DNA of 64,000 bases. Source: Archangium violaceum (GTDB lineage: Bacteria; Myxococcota; Myxococcia; Myxococcales; Myxococcaceae). The stretch spans positions 10,646,001 to 10,710,000 of the forward strand of contig NZ_CP069396.1 in the NCBI RefSeq assembly GCF_016887565.1. Direction: 5' to 3'. Under the pieces are notes generated by a model. That model worked only from the letters and a program-made list of their open reading frames with translations, was not told the origin of the DNA and searched no databases. Positions within the stretch are counted from its first letter, which is position 1. Each line of letters opens with the position of its first letter. Both the position numbers and the translations under genes were made by a program. This document shows, one piece after another, positions 26,776 through 38,656 of the stretch.

Positions 26776-28500
26776 ATGACGATGCGCTCGAAGGTGTGGC
26801 TGTTCGCGGTGGTGGCCATCGGCCTCGTCTTCGCGATGGGGGTGGAGCTCTTCAATGGCACCCGGCGAGGCATCCACACCCGTCAGTACCTGAGCCTCAT
26901 CCAGGATCAGATCGACATCTACGGCCGGATGCACTTGAGCACCTGGCCCTTCCTGGAGGCGCTGAAGCACGCGCAGCGCGACGGCGGGAACATCACGCGC
27001 ATCCTGCGCGAGCAGGACGCGCGCATGGACCAGGACTTCGCGCGGCTCGAGGCCATCAAGCGCCTGGAGCTGCAGCTGTCCTCGGCGAAGGACAAGCAGG
27101 CTCGGGAGGAGCGGTACCACGAGCAGCTCGCCTGGCTCCATGACGCCCAGCACCGGTGGGTGAAGCGGGCCGAGGAGCTCGCGCGCTCGGTGGAGGCGGG
27201 GACGCCCGTCTCGCCCGAGGCCTGGTGGGACCTGCTCCAGGACTTCGAGCGGGAGCTGGGCCAGCCCCTCACGGCCGCCATCCAGCGGGAGCGCGACGAG
27301 ATGCAGTCGCTGCGCCGGGCCTGGGACGAGCGCTCACGGCTCGGCAACCGGCTGTCGCGGCTCGTCCCCGCCCTGGCGCTGGTGCTGGTGATGGGGCTCG
27401 CCCTGGCCATCCTGGACCCGATGCAGCGCGCCCTGCGCGAGCTGATCAGGGGCGCGGAGCACATCGGGCACGGGAAATTCGACCACGAGCTGCCCGTGAA
27501 GGGCGACGACGAGCTCGCCACGCTGGCCCGGGCCTTCAACCGGATGACCGTCGAGCTGCGCGAGCTGCTGCGCGAGAAGCAACAACTGGTGCGGGCCGAG
27601 GCCGAGGCCTCCGAGCGCGAGTTCCGCCGCTACAACGCCCTGCTGGAGGAGACGGTTCGCACGCGCACCACGGAGCTGGCCTCGGCCAACGCCCGGCTCC
27701 AGGACAGCCTGCGGCGTCTCCAGGAGACACAGGACCAGCTGCTCTTCGCGGACCGGCTCGCCACCGTGGGACGGCTCGCGGCGGGCGTGGGCCATGAAAT
27801 CAACAACCCGCTGGCCTTCATCCTCGGCAACCTGCGCTACGTCCAGGACGAGCTGCGGCGGATGGAGAGCCTGCCCTCCGAGGAGAACCGGCGGGAGCTG
27901 CTCTCGGCCGTCACCGAGGCGTGCGAGGGCGCCGAGCGGGTCCGCCTCATCGCGCAGGACCTCAAGGTGCTCTCCCGCCCGGACAACGCCGTGCACGGCC
28001 CGGTGGACGTGAGCACGGTGGTGCGCGGCGCCGCGAAGATGGCCGCCCATGAGATCCGCCACCGCGCGCGCCTCGTCGAGGACTGCGAGGGAGTGCCGCC
28101 GGTGCGCGGCAACGGGGCGCGCCTGAGCCAGGTGATCCTCAACCTGCTCATCAACGCGGCGCACGCCATCGAACCGGGCCAGGTGGACCAGAATGAAATC
28201 CGCGTGAAGGCACGGGAGAGCGCCCCCGGCCGCGTCACGCTGGAGGTGAGCGACACCGGGTGCGGCATCCCCGCGGAGAACCTGGGACACATCTTCGAGC
28301 CGTTCTTCACCACCAAGCCGGTGGGCGTGGGCACGGGGCTGGGGCTGTCGGTATGCCACGGCATCATCACGTCGTTCGGCGGGGACATCACCGTGGAGAG
28401 TGAACCGGGCCGGGGCACCACCTTCCGCATCAACCTGCCGACCGCCGACGACGCCGGGGACGCGTGGCCCGCGCCCTCCACCCCGAGCGGGACGGCCTGA
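26776..28500 (+). CDS. Membrane sensor histidine kinase (periplasmic sensor, HAMP)
   Basis: 574 residues: TM1 (about 8-26), a helical periplasmic domain of about 170 residues (a four-helix-bundle-like sensor), TM2 (about 198-218), HAMP (LIRGAEHIGHGKFDHELPVK), a coiled coil, HisKA with VGHEINNPLAFILGN, and HATPase with NLLINAAHAIEPG and GVGTGLGLSVCHGI. ATG at 26776 lies directly after GTG and 9 nt after GGGGGAGGG. The kinase core is almost the same as the soluble kinase at 18879-19874. No response regulator is adjacent. It is convergent with the trehalose gene, 17 bp apart. Confidence 0.93.
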   Translation: MTMRSKVWLFAVVAIGLVFAMGVELFNGTRRGIHTRQYLSLIQDQIDIYGRMHLSTWPFLEALKHAQRDGGNITRILREQDARMDQDFARLEAIKRLELQLSSAKDKQAREERYHEQLAWLHDAQHRWVKRAEELARSVEAGTPVSPEAWWDLLQDFERELGQPLTAAIQRERDEMQSLRRAWDERSRLGNRLSRLVPALALVLVMGLALAILDPMQRALRELIRGAEHIGHGKFDHELPVKGDDELATLARAFNRMTVELRELLREKQQLVRAEAEASEREFRRYNALLEETVRTRTTELASANARLQDSLRRLQETQDQLLFADRLATVGRLAAGVGHEINNPLAFILGNLRYVQDELRRMESLPSEENRRELLSAVTEACEGAERVRLIAQDLKVLSRPDNAVHGPVDVSTVVRGAAKMAAHEIRHRARLVEDCEGVPPVRGNGARLSQVILNLLINAAHAIEPGQVDQNEIRVKARESAPGRVTLEVSDTGCGIPAENLGHIFEPFFTTKPVGVGTGLGLSVCHGIITSFGGDITVESEPGRGTTFRINLPTADDAGDAWPAPSTPSGTA

Positions 28501-28517
28501 GGCGCGTCCTCCCCGCC

Positions 28518-30689
<2,172 letters not shown>

Positions 30690-30702
30690 ACGTCCCAGAC
30701 GC

Positions 30703-31851
30703 TTAATCACGCACTCGGGGTATGACCACCCTTGAATCGAGGGTGATGCCTTGTGGCGAACCTTCACCCGCGCGGCGTGTCCACCCGAGCCGGGTGAGGA
30801 GTGTCGAATCCCGGCTCGGTTTCCAGATGAACGCATCCAGCAGGTAGTGCGTGGCCTGGGGCAGCGCGAGCAGGGGCACCACGAGCGCCAGCACGTCCGC
30901 GGGCAGCACCCACCCGCCGCTCTCGCCGAAGAGCAGGGGGCGCTCGTGCCAGACGAGCCTGTCCCAGAGGAGCTCCTCGCCCAGGGCGAGCACGATCAGC
31001 GGGAGCAGGAAGCCGGGCAGGCCCGCGCGCAGCACGGGACCGAGCCAGCCCTGGCCCCCCTCGGCGAGCCGCCCGCGCGTGTAGCGGAAGAGGAGCGCGA
31101 AGTAGGGCACGCCGTGCAGGAGGACATTCGTCACCGTGAAGCCGAAGTCGTCCCGGGCGAGCACGATGCCGCCGAACCACGTCACCCAGGTGGCGAGCAC
31201 GAGCAGCACCTTGCCGGACTGGAGCCCCTCACCGCGCACGACGCGCGACACCTGGAAGCCCGCCCACGCCACGAGCACGAGCCCGTGGACGGCGAGGGCC
31301 CCGGTGCCCACCCACTCCGGGAGGCCGGAGAGGAAGTCGTTCTCCAGGAACCACCAGAAGGCGCGGGGCAGGTGGGCGTGCCACCAGATGACGGGGCCGA
31401 GCGTGGCGGCGTAGATGGCGGCGGCGTCGAGGACGCGCTCGGTGCCGGAGACATGGGCCTTGCGATCGTAGAGGGCCACCCAGCCGTACTGCTGGCGGAC
31501 GAAGTGGAAGAGCGCGGTGTACGCGAAGAGGCTCCAGAAGACGCCCGGGGAGACGGAGTACGCGAGGACGCCCAGCAGGTACGCCACGAGCGGGGCCGCG
31601 AGGTAGAGACCGGGCCGGCGCCGCAGCTCGTCCTCGTCGAGGTAGGTGCGGAACAGGGTGGACCAGACGTGGGCCACGTCGACCCCGACGACGAGCAGCA
31701 CCCAGGCCCAGAGGGGCGTCTCCCCCAAGGCGCCCAGCAGGGGGGCGGCGAGCAGGAGCCCCACCGAGACGAGCGCGCTGCCCGCGAAGACGGCGAGGTC
31801 CACGCCTCGGCCGAAGAGCCATGCCTGGGAGGGAGCGAGAAGACGGGACAT
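30703..31851 (-). CDS. Polytopic membrane protein with histidine motifs, hypothetical
   Basis: 382 residues with about 8-9 membrane segments. Conserved-looking His motifs sit at helix ends: DVAHVWST, ALFHFVRQQYGW, WWHAHLPRAFWWF and QATHYLLDAFIWK. The pattern suggests a metal-containing membrane enzyme, but I do not recognise the family. It precedes the trehalose enzyme by 13 bp, so the two are probably cotranscribed. Its start (ATG 31851) is divergent from the NtrY-like kinase. Confidence 0.8.
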   Translation of the reverse strand: MSRLLAPSQAWLFGRGVDLAVFAGSALVSVGLLLAAPLLGALGETPLWAWVLLVVGVDVAHVWSTLFRTYLDEDELRRRPGLYLAAPLVAYLLGVLAYSVSPGVFWSLFAYTALFHFVRQQYGWVALYDRKAHVSGTERVLDAAAIYAATLGPVIWWHAHLPRAFWWFLENDFLSGLPEWVGTGALAVHGLVLVAWAGFQVSRVVRGEGLQSGKVLLVLATWVTWFGGIVLARDDFGFTVTNVLLHGVPYFALLFRYTRGRLAEGGQGWLGPVLRAGLPGFLLPLIVLALGEELLWDRLVWHERPLLFGESGGWVLPADVLALVVPLLALPQATHYLLDAFIWKPSRDSTLLTRLGWTRRAGEGSPQGITLDSRVVIPRVRD

Positions 31852-31931
31852 CTCCCGGGAGGGTATCAGCCCGCCGGACCGCGTTCCAAAGCTGGAAGGA
31901 GGCCCCGCGCGGCTCCAACATCGCGTCGCCG

Positions 31932-33137
31932 ATGCCTCCCGACCTGCCCCCGCCCCCCGCCCTCTTCCGCCGCCGGCTCCTCGTCGTGATGCTCATCACG
32001 GGACTGGTGCCGCTCGTGCTGCTCGGCTTCCTGGCCCGGCAGGCGCTCCAGGAGCTGCTCTCCGTGTCCCTGGCGCCCGTGGAGCAGGTGCTCGAGGAGC
32101 TCTCCACCGGACTGGCCCGGGAGGGCCACTCCCAGGCCGCGCTCGACGAGGCCCGCCTCAACCTCGCCCAGGCGGAGCTCGCCCGCCGCGCCCTCGCCCG
32201 CCGCACGCCCATGCTCATCGCGGCCCTGCTGCTCGTCTCGGCCACGGTGCTCACGGCCGCCGCCGTGCTGCTCGGCCGGGCCCTCACCCGCCCCGTCTCC
32301 ACCCTCACCCAGGGCATGTGGTCCTACGCACGCGGAGACCTCTCCGTCCAACTGCCCGCCCCCGACTCGCCCCGCGACGAGCTCCAGTTCCTCCTCGTCC
32401 AGTTCAACCGCATGGGCCGCGAGCTCGCCGCCCAGCGCGAGCGCCTCAAGTCCGCCGAGCAGATCGCCGCCTGGCAGGACGTGGCCCGCGCGCTCGCCCA
32501 CGAGCTGCGCAATCCGCTCACGGCCATGAAGCTCGCGCTGGCGCGACTCTCCCGCGCGGACGGACCTCCGGACGCCACCCGTATCGCCGAGTCCGTCTCC
32601 CTCCTGCAGGAGGAGGTGGAGCTGCTCATGCGGATGACCCGGAGCTTCTCCGACTTCGCCCGTCTGCCCGCGCCGCGCTTCCAGCCCGTCGCCCTGCGCC
32701 CCCTGCTCGCCGAGGTGTGCGCCCTGTATGAGGGCACTTCTCCCGTCCCCGTGGAGCTCCAGCCCGGCCCGGAGCCCACCCTCTCCGCGGATCCGGATGG
32801 CCTGCGCCGCCTCTTCGGCAACCTCCTCAAGAACGCCACCGAGGCCTCACCGTCCGGCGCCGCCCCCGTGCACCTCTCCATCGAGGCGCTCCCCTCCTCC
32901 GTGCGTGTCTCCATCCGCGACAACGGCGGAGGGATTCCCCAGGTGCTCGAGGGCCCCGCCCTCACCCGGGGACTCTTCAGCACCAAGCCCGGCGGCAGCG
33001 GCCTGGGACTCCCCATCGCCCAGAAGATCGTTCACGAGCACGGAGGCACCCTGCGTCTGGAGCCCGCGCCCGGGGGTGGCACGCTCGCGCGCGTGGAGCT
33101 GCCCCTCAGCCCTCCACCCGCTGGGGTACATCCATGA
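31932..33137 (+). CDS. NtrY-like membrane sensor histidine kinase (3' end altered by cassette insertion)
   Basis: 401 residues: TM1 (LLVVMLITGLVPLVLLGF), a short helical periplasmic loop, TM2 (PMLIAALLLVSATVLTAAAV), HAMP, HisKA with ALAHELRNPLTAMKLAL, HATPase with NLLKNATEAS, DNGGGI and GGSGLGLPIAQKI. This is the NtrB/NtrY class that usually partners sigma-54 activators. ATG at 31932 was chosen ahead of the first membrane helix. The catalytic fold is complete at VELP. The last ten residues (LSPPPAGVHP) run through the 25-bp repeat copy at 33102 into the toxin cassette. Read across to the far flank, the frame would end AGAAPP-stop. Confidence 0.92.
   Translation: MPPDLPPPPALFRRRLLVVMLITGLVPLVLLGFLARQALQELLSVSLAPVEQVLEELSTGLAREGHSQAALDEARLNLAQAELARRALARRTPMLIAALLLVSATVLTAAAVLLGRALTRPVSTLTQGMWSYARGDLSVQLPAPDSPRDELQFLLVQFNRMGRELAAQRERLKSAEQIAAWQDVARALAHELRNPLTAMKLALARLSRADGPPDATRIAESVSLLQEEVELLMRMTRSFSDFARLPAPRFQPVALRPLLAEVCALYEGTSPVPVELQPGPEPTLSADPDGLRRLFGNLLKNATEASPSGAAPVHLSIEALPSSVRVSIRDNGGGIPQVLEGPALTRGLFSTKPGGSGLGLPIAQKIVHEHGGTLRLEPAPGGGTLARVELPLSPPPAGVHP
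33102..33126 (+). repeat. 25-bp direct repeat, left copy
   Basis: CCCCTCAGCCC...CGCTGGGG, identical over 25 bases to 34635-34659. It lies in the last codons of the NtrY-like kinase. Its closing GGGG is 7 nt before the toxin ATG and can act as its ribosome-binding site. Confidence 0.95.
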
Positions 33138-34246
33138 GAATCATCCTCTGTTGCTTGGGGCTTCTGTTCGCCGCACCCGCGTTCGCCAACTCGGTGGAGA
33201 ACGGGCTGTGTCATGCGCGGCCCCAGCCAGTCGAGACGATGGAGAAGTCGGAGAAGCTCTGCCGCGCCTTCATACGTGCCCTGGGGCGCATGCCAGACGA
33301 GGCAATGAGGGAAGTGCAGACGATGTTGTCTCCCGAGAGCCTGGCACTGATGGGGACGATGACCGCGGCATGGCTCGGCAGCCAGGGCATTCCCGTGCTC
33401 GGCCAGGCCGTGGACGTGGCGCTGCTGGCGCTGGGCGCCATGATGGCCGCAGCACAGACGGCTGCCGTGAAGGACTCGCTGTGGCACTACGTCAACTCCG
33501 CGACCACCGCGAGAGATGAGGCGGGCCTCGACGCGGCGGCAGCACACCTCGCACGAGCCATGGCGACGGTGGGGGTGAGCGTCGTGACGTTCATCCTGAT
33601 GAAGAAGGTATCCGGCAAGGTGCAGACGCGGCCAGGGCCACGCGAGCCCCCCTCGCTACTGCTCGAGCCCGTACCGGTAACCATGGGCGGTCGTTTGGGT
33701 AACACAGTGGGAGCCTCGCCGGGCGTCGTCCCCGGAGTTGGGGTAGCACCTGCGCTGGCCACAGCGGGTGGGCGCCCGACAGGAGGGCGGGCACAAGCGG
33801 AAGGCGAGAAACCCAAGAAGGTGGACCTCGAGGCCTTCAAGGAGTGGATTGAAAAGGTGAAACGGCGGCCCGCCCGCGAGGACTCGGAGTCCTACAGGTA
33901 CCAGAGGAAACATGCGGGGCCAGAGGAAATGCATGTCTCTGGGGGTGGCGAGGAAGTCTGGGCGGACGGTGCTCGCCTGGAGAAGGCGAGGCTGCTCGAG
34001 ATCAAACACATTGGCGATGCCGAGAGAAGCCCGTTCATTGCTGGCTCGAAGTGCGCCGAGAAAGCCCGGACCATGATTCTGAATGCACTCATGGACGAGT
34101 TCGCGCGTTACGCCGCGGTCATCAAGGATCCCCACACTCCTGTCGTGGAACTCGAGGTGATTGTCAACGATAGCAGGGCTGTTCCCCTCTTCGAGGGACT
34201 CCTGAAGAATTTTGGCATTCCAGGTGAGGTCGTCGTTCGTCCTTGA
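33134..34246 (+). CDS. SitA5-like polymorphic toxin with PD-(D/E)xK nuclease-type C-terminus
   Basis: 370 residues. A signal peptide (MRIILCCLGLLFAAPAFANS, type I cleavage after AFA) is followed by a helical hydrophobic middle (GTMTAAWLGSQGIPVLGQAV, VTFILMKKV), a Gly/Pro/Ala linker (about 180-225), and a C-terminal toxin domain. This holds YRYQRKHAG, Asp278 in WADGARL and Glu289-Ile-Lys291 in LLEIKHIG, the D-(x10)-ExK layout of restriction-endonuclease-fold toxins. It resembles the SitA5 group of myxobacterial kin-discrimination toxins, but I find no lipobox, which SitA proteins normally have. ATG overlaps the kinase stop (ATGA). Lower GC than the neighbours. Confidence 0.8.
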   Translation: MRIILCCLGLLFAAPAFANSVENGLCHARPQPVETMEKSEKLCRAFIRALGRMPDEAMREVQTMLSPESLALMGTMTAAWLGSQGIPVLGQAVDVALLALGAMMAAAQTAAVKDSLWHYVNSATTARDEAGLDAAAAHLARAMATVGVSVVTFILMKKVSGKVQTRPGPREPPSLLLEPVPVTMGGRLGNTVGASPGVVPGVGVAPALATAGGRPTGGRAQAEGEKPKKVDLEAFKEWIEKVKRRPAREDSESYRYQRKHAGPEEMHVSGGGEEVWADGARLEKARLLEIKHIGDAERSPFIAGSKCAEKARTMILNALMDEFARYAAVIKDPHTPVVELEVIVNDSRAVPLFEGLLKNFGIPGEVVVRP

Positions 34247-34262
34247 GACGGGGAGAAGGTGG

Positions 34263-34634
34263 ATGAAGTTCTTCATCATGTCGGAAGATGGTGGATTGCC
34301 ATCTGCCGCGGATTTCATTTCCAGTCTGAGCACGCGATGGCCCGGTGCCACGGTGAAGCCAATCTCCAATCCCCAGAGAAGCTACGCTCTGGAGTTCAGT
34401 GTCCCCATGACTGATTCGGCATTGGAGGGTTTGCTTGCCAGGACAGGCGACTCCATCACATTCGAAGGTGCTTCTCTTCGAGAGATATCTGGGTTCGTTC
34501 AGTGGTGCCGAACCCTTGTGCCCGCTCACCTGCCAGTCATTTTCTGCGATGAAAGCATGAATGGCGAGGTGAAGGTGACCCCGATGATGACAGCAGCGGA
34601 AATACTCGAGGCATTCCATGCAAGTGGAGGGTGA
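34263..34634 (+). CDS. Cognate immunity protein (SitI5-like)
   Basis: 123 residues, no signal peptide, acidic and mixed alpha/beta (MKFFIMSEDGGLPSAADF, PVIFCDESMNGEVKVTPMM). It directly follows the toxin (16-bp gap) with a strong GGGGAGAAGG ribosome-binding site, the standard place for an immunity gene. Its stop codon touches the right 25-bp repeat. Codon use is the least GC-biased in this part of the window, consistent with recent acquisition. Immunity function is inferred from position and size. Confidence 0.8.
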   Translation: MKFFIMSEDGGLPSAADFISSLSTRWPGATVKPISNPQRSYALEFSVPMTDSALEGLLARTGDSITFEGASLREISGFVQWCRTLVPAHLPVIFCDESMNGEVKVTPMMTAAEILEAFHASGG

Positions 34635-34659
34635 CCCCTCAGCCCTCCACCCGCTGGGG
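34635..34659 (+). repeat. 25-bp direct repeat, right copy
   Basis: Identical to 33102-33126. It contains the stop codon (34639-34641, minus strand) and last codons of the GAF/PAS kinase at 34639-36993. Together with flanking bases it restores the inverted pair GTGGAGCTGCCCC / GGGGCAGCTCCAC that both convergent kinase genes encode as VELP. Confidence 0.95.
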
Positions 34660-36993
34660 CAGCTCCACCGTGAAGGTGGAACCCCGGCCCTGCTCGCTCT
34701 CCACGTGGATGTGTCCCCCGAGCAGGGTGACGATCTGCTTCGTGATCCACAGCCCGAGCCCCAACCCCCCATAGTGCCTATCCGGCACGGCCCGCTCGAA
34801 GCGCTCGAAGATGCGCGCCTGGTCCACCCCGGAGATGCCGATGCCCTCGTCCCGCACGCGCAGGCACACGCCCTCGGCGGTGGCCACGGCGGACAGCTCG
34901 ATGGGCCGGCCCTGCCCGTACTTCACCGCGTTGGCTAGCAGGTTCGTCACCACCTGGTCCAGGCGCGAGCGGTCCCATCTCCCCACCAGCGGCGACTCCA
35001 GCGACAGCGACAGGGCACAGCCCGCCGTCTCCAGCTCCGGCCGCATGCGTGCCGCCACCTCCTCCACGAGCACCGCCAGATCCATCTCCTCGAGCACCAG
35101 GGGCAGTCGGCCGGAGGTGATGCGGCTCACATCCAGCAGATCTCCCACCAGTCTGTTCAACCGTTCCCCCTGCCGCTGACACGTGGCGACCCACTTCGCC
35201 ACCCCGGCGCAGTCACCCGAGGTGGCCGCGTGGCGGACCAGGCTCTGCAACCCCAGTTGCAGCGCGGTGAGCGGTGTGCGCAGCTCGTGGCCGGCGATGC
35301 CGAGGAACTCCTCCCGCAGGGCGACGGCCTCCCGGGCCTCCCTGTACAGCCGGGCGTTGTCGATGGCGTACGACGCATGCGCGGCGTACTCCCGGGCGAA
35401 GGTGAAGTCGTCCTCGGTGAACGTCCGCTCCGAGGAGCCGAGCACCAGCACTCCCGCCACGCCGTGGGAGGCGGAGAGCGGGATGACCATCAGGGAGTGG
35501 ATTCCGAGCCGCCAGCGCAGCTCCCGCCACACATCGGTCCGCTCCACGCGAGAGTCGGCCGGGAAGTCCATCACCGCCAGGAGCCGGGGTTGTCCCGAGA
35601 CCATGGCCTCGTGGACGGGAGTCCCCTCGGAGATCGCCGGAAGCTCCGTGCTGGCGATGAGTGACTCGGCCGCGAGATTCTCATGGGTCACCGACACCAG
35701 TCCGAGCGTCCCGTCGGGCCTCCATCCGAACAGTGCCGCCGTGTTGGCGAGCGCGGGGACGCACAGCCGCGCCAGGGTCCGCGAGGTCTGCTCCGGGTCC
35801 AATGACGAGGAGAGCACCGCGCTGGACTCGGCCAGGAAGCGCTGCGCCTCCGTGGCCCGCTTGCGCGCGGTGACGTCCTGGATGGTTCCGATGGAGCCGC
35901 GGGGGCGGTGCGCCTCGTCGAAGAGCGGCACGGCGGAGATGACGAGGGTGCCGCGCCGCTGCCCATGCACCTCGAGCTCCAGCTCCACGTCGAGCACCTC
36001 CTGGCCCGTCGCGGCCGCCCGCTGCATCGGCAACTCCTCGGGCGCGAGCGCGCGACCCTTGTCGAGATAGCGGATCGGCTGGCGCTCCCCCTCGGGCGCG
36101 CTGAGCGAGATGTTGCTGTCGAGCGGCAGCCCGTGCAGCCGCGAGAACCACGTGTTCTGCCGGATGCGCTGGCACTCCCTGTCCTGGGCGATGCCGATGC
36201 CCACGGGAATGACGTCCAGCAGCGTCTGGAAGTCGGCCACCTGCCGCCGCAACTCGCGGTCGAGCGCCTCCGCTCGTGCCTCCGCCTCGTGGCGGGTGTG
36301 CTCCAACTCCTGGCGCAGCCGGTGCGTCTCCAGCGCGAACGCGACGCAACCGGCCAGATCCTCGGCGAGCGCCAGCGCGTCCTCGTCCAGGCGCGCGGCC
36401 CGCTCCCGCGTGGCGAAGGACAGGACCCCCACGAGCTGGTCGCCCAGGCGCAGGGGGACCGCCAGGCAGTCCAGGAGCCCAGCCTCCTGAAGGCGCGGCA
36501 GCGCCTCCTCCTCCGAGGACAGGGCCAGGAGCACCTGCTTGGAGGGCCCACGGAGCAACTCCGGCCGGCCCGTGCGGGCCACTCTCCGGGACAGCAGCGA
36601 GGGAGGACCGCTCGGCGGCCCATGCACCTGGCCGTGGGGCGAGCGGAAGGCGGCGATCCGCCGGAGCACTCCGTCCTGGAGCAGGTCGAGGTCACACCAG
36701 TCCCCCAGCTCCGGCAGCGCCACGCGGCCGAGGCTGCGGAACACGTCATCCCGCGCGACGCACGCGACCAGCGCCCGGCTCATCCGCCCGAGCAGACCGC
36801 CCCGAGAGGCGTGCCCGGGGCCGTGGCCCCCGGAGCCTCCCCCGGAGAGCCGCGCACCCGCCAGGGGCCTGCCCACTCCCTCGCTCCCGAGTTCCTGGAG
36901 AGAACTGGTGAGGAGTGCCTCACGGCGAGCGCATGACCCCAGGGCATGAGCGAATCCCACTGAAGCACCACGGATGCCCGCCTGCCTTTTCAC
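34639..36993 (-). CDS. Sensor histidine kinase GAF-PAS-GAF-HisKA-HATPase
   Basis: 784 residues from the GTG at 36993, which follows a strong GGGAGG at 8-9 nt. An ATG at 36783 (714 residues) is the alternative and still includes all domains. Order: GAF (about 90-255), coiled coil, PAS (about 275-395, ending IGTIQDVTARKRA), GAF (about 405-575), HisKA with GIAGHELRTPLTALQ, HATPase with NLLANAVKYG, RDEGIGI and GLGLGLWITKQI. No membrane segment, so it is cytosolic. Its last codons and stop lie in the 25-bp repeat shared with the NtrY-like kinase, so the two genes were once overlapping and convergent. It is divergent from the NtrC-type gene at 37149. Confidence 0.93.
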   Translation of the reverse strand: MKRQAGIRGASVGFAHALGSCARREALLTSSLQELGSEGVGRPLAGARLSGGGSGGHGPGHASRGGLLGRMSRALVACVARDDVFRSLGRVALPELGDWCDLDLLQDGVLRRIAAFRSPHGQVHGPPSGPPSLLSRRVARTGRPELLRGPSKQVLLALSSEEEALPRLQEAGLLDCLAVPLRLGDQLVGVLSFATRERAARLDEDALALAEDLAGCVAFALETHRLRQELEHTRHEAEARAEALDRELRRQVADFQTLLDVIPVGIGIAQDRECQRIRQNTWFSRLHGLPLDSNISLSAPEGERQPIRYLDKGRALAPEELPMQRAAATGQEVLDVELELEVHGQRRGTLVISAVPLFDEAHRPRGSIGTIQDVTARKRATEAQRFLAESSAVLSSSLDPEQTSRTLARLCVPALANTAALFGWRPDGTLGLVSVTHENLAAESLIASTELPAISEGTPVHEAMVSGQPRLLAVMDFPADSRVERTDVWRELRWRLGIHSLMVIPLSASHGVAGVLVLGSSERTFTEDDFTFAREYAAHASYAIDNARLYREAREAVALREEFLGIAGHELRTPLTALQLGLQSLVRHAATSGDCAGVAKWVATCQRQGERLNRLVGDLLDVSRITSGRLPLVLEEMDLAVLVEEVAARMRPELETAGCALSLSLESPLVGRWDRSRLDQVVTNLLANAVKYGQGRPIELSAVATAEGVCLRVRDEGIGISGVDQARIFERFERAVPDRHYGGLGLGLWITKQIVTLLGGHIHVESEQGRGSTFTVELPQRVEG

Positions 36994-37148
36994 GAAATGA
37001 CCTCCCAGGGCGCGGGACTCCTCCGCCGCCCCCCTGGCTCCCTGCACTCAGCTCATCGCACTCTGGAACAACAGGAACTGGGCGTGCTCCTACTCCCCCA
37101 GGAGGCGCACACCACCCTGGGCGCCCCCGAGTCGACTACGCTGGACCC

Positions 37149-38537
<1,389 letters not shown>

Positions 38538-38656
38538 GGCTCCGGGCGCAACCTGCCCCGGGGGGAGGATGGGAGAGCAAGAGAAGGCCCGCTCTCACGA
38601 GCCCGGTCGTTGGCATCCGGAAGAGTGCATCCTCACTGTGTGCTGTTGAGGCAGGC

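Larger units (their letters stand above)
33127..34659 (+). mobile_element. Toxin-immunity cassette bounded by 25-bp direct repeats
   Basis: The insert between repeat copies is 1508 bp and contains only the toxin and immunity genes. The immunity stop codon abuts the right repeat and the toxin ATG is 7 bp after the left one. Removing one repeat plus the insert rejoins the two convergent kinase ends, with the left kinase ending AGAAPP-stop (TGA at 34671-34673) and the right kinase unchanged. No recombinase or transposase gene is inside. The insertion mechanism is inferred, not shown. Confidence 0.75.

Noticed and set aside
33127-34634. Insertion sequence or integron carrying the toxin cassette
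   Set aside because: No transposase, integrase, terminal inverted repeats or attC-like site. The 25-bp duplication is longer than usual target-site duplications.
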